Below are positions 35,201 to 42,276 of a stretch of DNA of 42,276 bases, in pieces. Location: the NCBI GenBank assembly GCA_009602725.1, contig WELB01000009.1, positions 879,839 through 922,114 on the forward strand, given 5' to 3'. Position numbers and translations under genes: made by a program. The notes under the pieces were generated by a model. That model made no database searches and was not told where the DNA came from. It saw only the letters and a list, made by a program, of their open reading frames with translations. How positions within the stretch are numbered: the first letter of the stretch is position 1; each line of letters begins with the position of its first letter. The DNA comes from Spirogloea muscicola (taxonomy: Eukaryota > Streptophyta > Zygnematophyceae > Spirogloeales > Spirogloeaceae).

Positions 35201-36015
35201 TAGTTACCTCTGATAGCCTCTGTTGAGATTGAGGGGAATTTCTGTCTTGATTGGTAAAGACCAAGATGTAGAAAAATTCAAGTCAATGTGGCAGTATGGA
35301 CATATCCAATATGTGACCTTGGCCTTGTACAATGTGACAGGGTCTAGTGGTGCCAGTCATTCGGGGTGCCGAAAGCATGAACTTTGCAGAAATTGAGAAG
35401 ACCATAAACCATTTGGGAAAGAAGGCCCGGGATGGCACAATATCCATTGATGACATGGCGGGAGGCACGTTTACGATCTCCAATGGTGGCGTGTATGGGA
35501 GTTTACTAAGCACGCCAATCATTAATCCTCCTCAGGTGCTTACCGCATCATTTTTGTCACCACCTCTGTCTGCATGGTCAGTAGTGAATTGCGAGCAGTA
35601 TTTAACCGTATTGAATATCATAGTATCAAAAGTTACAAGGCAGAGTATGTAGTCTCTTACTCCATTCAGTCAAGGCTTGAGGTACGTGATTGAGGACTTT
35701 GAGCTGTTCCCTTTGAGCAGACCCTTACTAACTGGCTGCTAGATTACTATGCACATCTGCCCTAGTTTGCATGGATGGATGTTACGGACGGCCGTGAATT
35801 GACTCCCTATTAATGTGCTGCAGTCGGCCATTCTGGGCATGCACTCCATACAGCCAAGGCCGATGGTGGTTGGGAAAGACATCATGGCGCGGCCAATGAT
35901 GTATGTTGCCCTCACCTATGATCACCGTCTGATCGACGGCCGCGAGGCCGTGCTCTTCCTGCGGCGTGTTAAGGACGTGGTTGAGGACCCTCGGCGGCTC
36001 CTCTTGGACGTCTAG
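32261..36015 (+). CDS. DLST: Dihydrolipoyl succinyltransferase, E2 of 2-oxoglutarate dehydrogenase
   Basis: Exons: 32261-32341, 32500-32547, 32977-33062, 33177-33251, 33545-33600, 33781-33825, 33938-34279, 34565-34659, 34773-34863, 35006-35116, 35341-35535 and 35824-36015. One more exon set (3n+2 bases) is needed between 32548 and 32976. The N-terminus ([15 protein letters not shown]) fits a mitochondrial presequence. The lipoyl domain reads [53 protein letters not shown], with lipoylation at the ETDK lysine. A Pro/Ala/Lys/Glu linker follows, without an E3-binding domain, which marks the 2-oxoglutarate rather than the pyruvate enzyme. The catalytic domain has [40 protein letters not shown] and the active-site [10 protein letters not shown], ending RRLLLDV. 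It transfers succinyl from lipoamide to CoA in the TCA cycle. The intron after 33600 has a GC donor (AAG/GCAAGT). Confidence 0.94.
33341..33371. repeat. Short direct repeat (13 bp) in an E2 intron
   Basis: catcttgacacta occurs at 33341-33353 and again at 33359-33371. It is a minor intronic duplication. Confidence 0.7.
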
Positions 36016-36104
36016 CAGTCATGAGTGTGTGTACTGTTGTGTTGTTTGTACTCCCATGCTGTGTGTTCTCCATCACAGACAGTTCACATTAGGTGAGAGA
36101 CCCT

Positions 36105-36109
36105 CTGTA
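36105..36109 (+). terminator. Candidate TGTAA polyadenylation signal of the E2 gene
   Basis: tgtaa lies 90 bases after the E2 stop codon. This pentamer directs polyadenylation in chlorophyte algae. A 5-base motif is weak evidence on its own. Confidence 0.35.
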
Positions 36110-36665
36110 ACGCCCGGCTCCAACAGCCTCACTATGCCCTGCATGGACTGCCGCATCTCTTAGGACCAACCTTGAGCTCTGTAAGGAGCAAGTGGTAGTA
36201 GGCCTACGTTGGGTGCCCTGAGTAAAGTGCTCAAAACCGACCCAACAAACGTGCCGTCTAAGCTAGTATTGTGGCGTAGTCGCAGACTAAGAAGGTGCTT
36301 ATCAGAATGTTTTGTCAAACCTGCATGGGCGCCAGGCCTGTTTGAGGACTTCTGTACTGTCAGCTGCCTAGGGTGAATGTGCAGCACATGTGGTCTCACG
36401 TCTCTGGGCTCGTGCAGCACCAGCAGGAGCCTCCTCACACCTTCTATGTACCTTACCAACACCTGTTGATGTGGCTGAGATTTTGAGCAACTACATCTAT
36501 GTCTTATTTGAGAGCAGAATTTGTCAAAGGACCCTAAGCTCTGCAGCTGATTACAGCATCCCTCACTGCCAAGGAACACATGTCGTCGTGTAGCCCCAAC
36601 TTAAATGGTCCATGATATCATGCAGCAGCAAGACAATTGCAGTGTAAGGTAGCTGAACAGGGCTT

Positions 36666-36709
36666 AGCAACATCCCCAGCAGTAAGCAGCAACATTCCCA
36701 GCAGTAAGC
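36666..36709. repeat. 22-bp tandem duplication
   Basis: Two adjacent units, 36666-36687 and 36688-36709, each starting agcaacat and ending cagcagtaagc, differ at one base (c/t). The location is intergenic. Confidence 0.8.
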
Positions 36710-36865
36710 ACTTCTTGCGCCAAGAAGCAAGTCGTCAACACAGGAGGCCAAGAATGCAGATCTTTCATTGCTCACACAAAGCACGCTGCCTTGCCTGTTA
36801 GCAAGAAGGAAAGTGTGTTCCAGGCGCTTAGACACCTGAGAGAAACAATATAGGAGCTCCAGGAC

Positions 36866-36870
36866 TTACA
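36866..36870 (-). terminator. Candidate TGTAA polyadenylation signal of the glycosyltransferase gene
   Basis: Read on the minus strand this is TGTAA, about 120 bases past the stop at 36990. The evidence is the same kind of weak motif match as for the E2 gene. Confidence 0.3.
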
Positions 36871-36989
36871 CAATTGGCAGCAATTGTGCATCTTGTCTGG
36901 GTGTACCCCTAGGCAAGCGATGGCACTTAAGCTCAACTCACTCAGGGAAGAGTCCATGCAAGCTTGGGAGTAGATGGGCGCAAGAGCTA

Positions 36990-39637
36990 TCACGGCCTTG
37001 TTGTGGGTAGGAACGTGGAAGCCAGGCGCTCGTACTTGCCCGAGCTGTGCTTTTTTGTGGCATAGTGCACAATGAAGTCGCCCGGGCGGTAGTGCTTCAC
37101 GTCGTGGCTCCACGGGCTGTTCATGTACCTGCTCAGCACAGTCCAGCGCTCAATCATCACCATGCATCTGACCACTGGACATTTAAGTGCTGCCATGACT
37201 TGCCATTGCAGACTTCATGCCTTGTACCAGTCAATCTCTTGACACTTGCACGAGCTCATAGTACATAGTAAATATACTTGAGGAGTATAGCTGCTTCTCT
37301 ATGCAGTGTTCGCAGGCTTTGTCTTCCCAGCTAAAATGTCATCACCCAACACTCATGTACTGAACGGAACCTAGACTATACACTGACGCCAAGTGGCATT
37401 GGTCAATTTCACATTCCTGCCCATTCTTGGTTCAAAATCAAGCCCCCTCCGGCAGACGACAATAACAGCTGTCGTTTGTTGTCATGAAACTTATAGTTCT
37501 ACTGTGCCACATTGCAGTGATAATTCCTGAGAGCTGAGTAAGATCATTCACCTGTGAGGAATGATGCCCACGTGCTCGGAAAAAGCCAAGCGGTGCTTCG
37601 ACCGGTACAGGTCGACCGCTTTTGCCTCATGGAAGCTGTCATCAGGCGCCTTCTTGAGGCGATACAAGCTCTCCAAATAAGACTGGCAAGCAGGCTCGCC
37701 ATCAAGCTTCATGGGCTCGTCAGAAGCCCATGAATGGTATTGCAAAAATATTTCAACTTATGTTATGCAAAGATCACTCCAATTCAATTTTTTTCTATCG
37801 GATAGATGAGCACTTCTCATGCACTCCGGGTCTAAGAGCCCCTACTTAAGCTTAAACAAAGCCTCAGGAGAGGTGTTGCTACAAACAATTCACAATCATA
37901 TGGGAATCACCTTTGCCCAGTGGGTGCTCCGCACAATGTAGACGCCTGGGTTGATGGGCGAGCGGCCATCAGGTTCCTCGTCCCGTGTCCTCCCATAGTC
38001 GGCCGTGTAGACAATGTCCTTGTCGGAGATGTTGTATTCTGGGAGGTCGAGGATTTGCTCAAATGTCACTGACTTGTTGACAAAGAGCGCGTCGGCGTCC
38101 ATGCTTACAACTGTCTCGGAGAAGCTCAGGACAAGGAGCACTGCCTTGATCTGCACACCAATGGCCTCCTCAATCCTTAAATGCGCACTCCCACGCACTC
38201 TAAGTCACAAGAGCAAGTGGCGGCTGTACTGCTGGTAGCTAGGGTGCACTGGGCTGGTGGCTCTAGAGCACTAACATACACAGATGGCTGTGGTTCAGAA
38301 GGTATTCTGGAGTGGCAGAAGGCACAGCAGTCCCGCTGATAGCTGATGCATGGTGTAGAGTCGATTTCATCTTAGACAGTTATGTGAGCATTCGGCAAGG
38401 GAGAATGTAACCAACAATTAGCTGCTGCTGTAATGAGGAAGTCAGATGCAGAGTCGGAATCGAGGTCCATCGGCAACCTTTGACCAGGCATTGGGCCGGA
38501 AGAAATCAAGCGATGTTGACACCTCGCAGTAGCGATACTCGTGCTTGCGCACGTACTGCAGCCGGTTCCGACGCAGCTGCACCATGTAGTTCTGCGTGCG
38601 TGTTCGCCGCAAGCAGCGAGGAAGTCAGCTCACAGAGAGGGAAACGGCTCGTCGCCCAGGAGGACTTTGCAGAAGCCCCTGTAGCTGCTGACTGGTACTG
38701 GCTCCCGCTGCTACAGCGAATTGGTGAGGACAGTAAGGTAAAAGTACAAGTCATAGCTGGTGGTGGCACAAGTGGGTGAGACCCGCCAGCCAGCTGAGTG
38801 ACAAGCTGTCCGGCAACTGTCTGGACTTTGCACGCAGTGGGTGGCGCTCACCTGGGGCAGGTCAACGGCGAGCGTGACGACAGTGAGGTTGCGGCCGCCG
38901 TGGCCGTAGCACAGCGAGCTGGGGCGCTCGCTCCACCGCCGCTCCTTCTCCCGCTCCTTGTCGCTCTCCTCGCTGGCCTGGCCGCGCCCGTCTTCCACCT
39001 GCGGCTCCTGCCCGCCGGTGAAAGCCCAATGCAAGCAATGAGCTGCCACGGCAAAAAGTTCTACTTTATTAGAACACAAATCAGCAATGATTATACACAA
39101 CAAAGAGATAGGGTTGGTCGAATCTTTACCATAGGAGATGGGACTGATGGCTCTGGCAGTGCCAGAGAAGCGACGCCGCAGAAACCCAGTTCCGCCCAGC
39201 AAAACGGTTAACCAGCGGCTAACCTGCGGATCGTCTTCCTGGGGCCGCTGCAGGTCGTGCTCAGCGCCGTCCAGGCCCGGCGGCGCAGCGTCGTCAGCTG
39301 CGGCCCACTGCCGCGACGCCGCGTCGAGGCCTGGCGAGCAGCCGCCGCCCACGTGAGCGAGGAGCGCCGTTAGCGGCGGCGGCTGCGGCGGCGTCGTCGA
39401 GGCATAGTGGGATCGACGACTGTCACGTCGTGGGCCCCATCAGTGTGGCTGGCTTTCCCCTAATGGGTTTGGCTTGGCTTGGTGTGCCGCACCTGGCGCT
39501 GGCGGGGACCCCGACGGCGGCTCGACGGAGCGGTAGACGGCGTAGACGGCGGCGAGGACGAGCGCCGGGTAGGCGACGCGCAGCGCGCGCAGGCCCAGCT
39601 CCTGCCGCGACAGCCGCCGCCNCAACGCCAAGGCCAT
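36990..39637 (-). CDS. Type II membrane glycosyltransferase, GT34 (GMA12/MNN10)-like, 7 exons
   Basis: Exons in gene order: 39637-39493, 39297-39224, 38998-38852, 38591-38478, 38150-37911, 37715-37552 and 37128-36990. Phases agree, giving about 340 residues. A short basic N-terminus precedes one transmembrane helix at about residues 18-35 (LRVAYPALVLAAVYAVY), as in Golgi type II enzymes. A Pro/acidic stem follows. The catalytic part has GGRNLTVVTLAVDLPQ, KHEYRYCEVSTSLDFF, the nucleotide-sugar and metal motif VVSMDADALF (DAD at 178-180), NPGVYIVRSTHWAK, FSEHVGIIPHRYMNSPWS and GDFIVHYATKK. The order (DxD, N-x-G-V-y-x-I-R, v-G-I-I-P-x-R, GDfivHya) fits GT34-type enzymes such as xylosyl- and galactosyltransferases. 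The sugar transferred cannot be told. The acceptor before exon 6 (gacgag) is poor, so that border is less sure. One base (39622) is undetermined in codon 6. Confidence 0.75.
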
Positions 39638-39694
39638 CGCCCGAGGTGCTGCCTTTGGGGAGCCGCCTCCGGCGCCGGCGGCCGCGCAGCCTCT

Positions 39695-39729
<35 letters not shown>

Positions 39730-39830
39730 AGTTAGGTGGGGAGCTGGGGGCCAACGGAGCTGAGACACAGCTTGCTCCTGGAAGTTGCACTCCCCACGCT
39801 GTCCACAGTCATTGCCCCTCCACTGGATAA
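39638..39830. promoter_or_regulatory. Upstream of the glycosyltransferase; (CGG)n array
   Basis: A ggc/cgg array at 39697-39728 lies about 60-90 bases upstream of the ATG, in the expected 5' UTR. The frame through it stays open upstream (poly-Ala), so the real start might be further 5'. Confidence 0.4.
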
Positions 39831-40134
39831 CGGCTGCTGATATTGAAGAATCGGCTGTGAACTGCCAGCCAGATGCATACAGGTGTTCAAGACGGAGCCA
39901 AAGGCTAGGCAGACAGGGCGCCCTCAATACCCCCGTGTCAGCAGTAGGAAGTCAGATGAGCTGAGGGGAGGAAGAGCAACCCCGCTGCGCAAAGCAGAGG
40001 CTGCTGCAAGGGCGCGACCAGCCCGGCGATGCAAAGCAATCGCCACTGGAAAGAGTCTCTCCCTCTCCCTTCCTGATGAACACCTGTATGCATCTGGCTG
40101 GCTTTCACAGCCGCTCTTTTAATATCAGGAGCCG
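39831..40134. repeat. Long imperfect inverted repeat (arms about 58 bp, loop about 187 bp)
   Basis: The left arm 39831-39889 and right arm 40077-40134 are reverse complements over about 58 positions, with some eight mismatches and one gap by eye. The innermost 25 bases (tgaacacctgtatgcatctg...) match perfectly. The 187-base interior is unrelated to either arm and contains no convincing gene. The structure could be a fold-back/MITE-type element or the source of a hairpin transcript. Confidence 0.75.
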
Positions 40135-41068
40135 CTTCTCTCTCCTTTCCTTCTGCATGTCGATGCCCGCCGACGTAGTCGGCGAGCATCGTAGTCGGGC
40201 GGGTAGCCTAGGGCATTCTAGCGTCCCGCAGGCCATTGTTGCATGCCGTACAATGCGGCTATTATTGAGTCTACAGCGCTCCCAGACACTCGCGATACAC
40301 CAGCATGCTGGTCGTGCATTAGCCCAGGCTAATGGCTTCCGTGGTGGTGGTTTGGCCTCCCTTCCAATTCCATGCACACCGTGCGCCATCTCTCTCCAAG
40401 GCAATAAAAGCTGTGAGAGGCCAACCCAAGAAGCACTACAAGCACTCGGCCCTAGAGCTTTCTTTACTGTCGGCCTCTCATCGTCGCCGCTTGCTCTTAT
40501 CAGCCGCTTCGCCTCCATTGGTTTGCGAGCCAGTTCTTGCAGCCATCGCCCCATTTGGAGAGCTCACCCAAGACTTAGAACCTGGGTTGGCCTCCAGCAG
40601 GCTTGAGCGTCACGTTGGTTCACGAGAGGTGCAGTGACTGAGTCCCGCATGTAGAGAGGCGCCCTTTTCCCCCCTTCCTTCGGCACGCTAGTTGCCCTCT
40701 TTCTCGACTCAAACGCGCATCTGGGTCCACACTGATTGAGTAGTAGTTTGGCAGCTCCTCTCTTGGAAGTTCACGAGTAGCAAAGTTGTGCTCTGCATGC
40801 TCTGCCCTTGTTGTTGACCACTTTCTTGCTACTGTGTTTCGGCGCCCAACTTTTCGAACTAAAATGCAGGTGCAAGAAGGGACATGCAAAGATAACCACT
40901 CACTAGTGTGGTTGCCAGGAGTTGCAGGCGGATTTTCACACGCCAACTCGTCAGCAGCTTGAGCTGATTGAGCAGAGGTGGTGCTATCGTTGGTGAAGCA
41001 AGCGCCTCAATCATGATGCAGACTGCTTGAAGACTGTTAATATCTCAGCAGTCAAAGAATAGGGTTTG
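40135..41068. other. Unassigned stretch; no gene recognised
   Basis: Overlapping open frames on both strands (plus from 40252, starting MRLLLSLQRSQTLAIHQ; minus 40554-40105) have no splice context or known motif. The plus one resembles a mitochondrial presequence in composition only. The pair gagaggccaa (about 40414) and gtcggcctctc (about 40471) could pair. Nothing firm is seen. Confidence 0.35.
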
Positions 41069-42171
41069 TCAATGTGATTGTGGCTTCCCGCCAGCTGCAG
41101 CTGCAGCAGCGGCATGTTCAGCCTCGCCAGTCGCATGCAGAGGGGGACCGCCTGCACCCTCGTGCTCGCAGCCGTCCACGGTGCCCGGCATGAGGTTGCG
41201 CAGGCGCTCAACCGGCCAGTCGTGCAGCAGGCCAGTCGGCGATGTCCACAGGAGCAAGGCGGCCCAATTGCTCGCCCCCGCTCCCACGCCCGGGCCGCCA
41301 GAGGGATGAAGTGCAGGTGAGAGGCACGTGGCCTGCCTAGCCGCTGCAGGTCGTGGCCTGCCGCTGCAGGTCGTGGCCTGCAGGGCCTCCTCAAATGGCG
41401 ACCAGCTGCAAAGAGAGGGCCGTGTCAGCAGCTTAGCACAGCCAGCATTGCCGCACTTGGACCCAAATCCAACTGGCACAGAGAGAGCGTTACACGGCAA
41501 CAGGCCACCATGCTGCCACTACCACGGCCCTCGGAATGCTTGACTTCGGCGGCTGTGGAAAGTCCCCAGGCCTCCAGACGGGGCCAGTGTCATGGTCGGA
41601 AAGCGTAAGCCATGCATGCCATGACGACAATGCCGTCGAGAGAGCGCACCCCGGGTTGATTGAGGCGGCAGCTTGGAATGCGTGCGAGAAATACATGCCC
41701 ACAATGATCTGACGCAACCGGCGGCCGCAAACACCACCCACGTGCGGAGCCTGCCGCCGTCAGATGCAGGTGCGCGACGACATTGACGGTGTGGACGTAA
41801 ATTCCGCTCGGCGGTAAGCCACAGCCAGTGAGCAAGAAGTAGGATGCGCTGCCCAATATGTTACCAAAGAAAATGAATGATTGAAGCATTTAAAGCAAGG
41901 CATTGTGGCAACATCGGCGGCGTCAATTGGGCCGGCTCTGGCGCGGCAGCAGGAGTGGGGCGTGATGCGACAAAGGCAGCCATGGCGGCGGCGGCAGGGG
42001 CCAACGACGGACCTGGAGGGCGCCGAGCGCGACGAGGGCGCCAATCATGAGCCGCATGCGCGGCGGCATGGGCGCCGCACGCAACGGCGGCCTGCGCGCG
42101 GCGGCGGCGGCGGCTGCCTGGCTCAGCGAGGCGGGGCCTGCAGCTCCGGCGCTTGCCGCCACTGCGGCCAT
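41069..42171 (-). CDS. Unidentified gene, exon structure only partly resolved
   Basis: The likely first exon is 42171-42013 (53 residues). It starts MAAVAASAGAAG with poly-Ala, then a basic stretch and a hydrophobic run LMIGALVALGALQ before a GT donor, which looks like a transit peptide or signal anchor. A second likely coding stretch lies at about 41715-41540 after an acceptor-like gcgtcag (IIVGMYFSHAFQAAASINPG, then SSWHAWLTLSDHDTGPVWRP). A third ends at the stop at 41069 (LLLWTSPTGLLHDWPVERLR, then Ala-rich). I do not recognise the family and cannot join the parts with confidence. A perfect 20-bp tandem duplication at 41341-41380 falls between them; because 20 is not a multiple of 3 it is either intronic or disruptive. 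This may be a pseudogene. Confidence 0.35.
41341..41380. repeat. Perfect 20-bp tandem duplication
   Basis: The unit ccgctgcaggtcgtggcctg occurs at 41341-41360 and 41361-41380, with a partial third copy before it (gtggcctgcc at about 41328). It lies inside the unidentified minus-strand locus. Confidence 0.9.
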
Positions 42172-42210
42172 CAGGAGCCGCCTATGCTGCAGCAGCAGCA
42201 GAAACGCTTA

Positions 42211-42245
<35 letters not shown>
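42211..42245. repeat. (GGC)n trinucleotide array
   Basis: About eleven uninterrupted ggc units lie some 40 bases upstream of the probable ATG of the unidentified gene. The position is similar to CGG arrays near other gene starts in this window. Confidence 0.9.
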
Positions 42246-42247
<2 letters not shown>

Positions 42248-42276
42248 CGCGCACCTCAGCGCCGTCGCAAGCCGCG

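Larger units (their letters stand above)
36016..36989. other. Tail-to-tail intergenic between E2 and glycosyltransferase; no gene recognised
   Basis: It contains both 3' UTRs. TGTAA motifs, the usual polyadenylation signal of many green algae, occur 90 bases after the E2 stop (36105-36109, plus strand) and about 120 bases after the glycosyltransferase stop (36870-36866, minus strand). A 22-bp tandem duplication lies at 36666-36709. The 139-codon minus open frame at 36160-36579 is not recognised. Confidence 0.45.

Noticed and set aside
40252-40606. Plus-strand ORF with a mitochondrial-presequence-like start (MRLLLSLQRS)
   Set aside because: There is no domain after the N-terminus, no splice partners and an equally long antisense frame; composition alone does not support a gene.

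Overview
The window is eukaryotic nuclear DNA from a green-lineage organism (Viridiplantae), most likely a green alga or early-branching streptophyte. Three things support this. One gene encodes a TOC159-type chloroplast import receptor, and the REC8, UDP-sugar transporter (ROCK1-type), SUMO and makorin genes are closest to the plant forms. The coding genes are cut into many short exons by introns of about 60-350 bases with GT..(T/C)GCAG borders. The gene 5' ends are very GC-rich with CGG/GCC runs. No prokaryotic operon, CRISPR array, tRNA or rRNA was recognised. Exon borders below come from reading splice sites and checking that codon phase carries across each junction; there is no transcript evidence.

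Layout. 46-854 (+) encodes SUMO. 1425-6174 (+) is a 17-exon gene for a putative plastid membrane TPR protein (SLOW GREEN 1-like). 7146-9706 (-) encodes a makorin-type RING/CCCH ubiquitin ligase. 9.7-12.0 kb is a repeat island: several copies of a dispersed hairpin-bearing repeat, plus a 390-bp element with terminal inverted repeats. 12037 to about 15.4 kb (-) is a decayed non-LTR retrotransposon with reverse transcriptase and probably a C-terminal endonuclease. 16072-20558 (-) encodes the meiotic cohesin kleisin REC8. 22177-28145 (+) encodes TOC159. 28952 to about 31769 (-) encodes a ROCK1-type ER UDP-sugar transporter whose 5' end runs into a 358-base assembly gap. 32261-36015 (+) encodes the mitochondrial 2-oxoglutarate dehydrogenase E2 subunit. 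36990-39637 (-) encodes a type II membrane glycosyltransferase resembling GT34. 39.8-40.1 kb holds a long imperfect inverted repeat. 41.07-42.17 kb (-) is an unidentified locus that begins with an alanine-rich N-terminus.

The genes do not form one pathway. They are a typical housekeeping mixture: SUMO and makorin in protein modification, the TPR protein and TOC159 in plastid biogenesis, REC8 in meiosis, the E2 in the TCA cycle, and the sugar-nucleotide transporter and glycosyltransferase in the secretory system. REC8/TOC159 and transporter/E2 are head-to-head pairs. TPR/makorin, TOC159/transporter and E2/glycosyltransferase are tail-to-tail pairs. The less explained material lies in the 9.7-15.6 kb and 39.6-42.2 kb regions.
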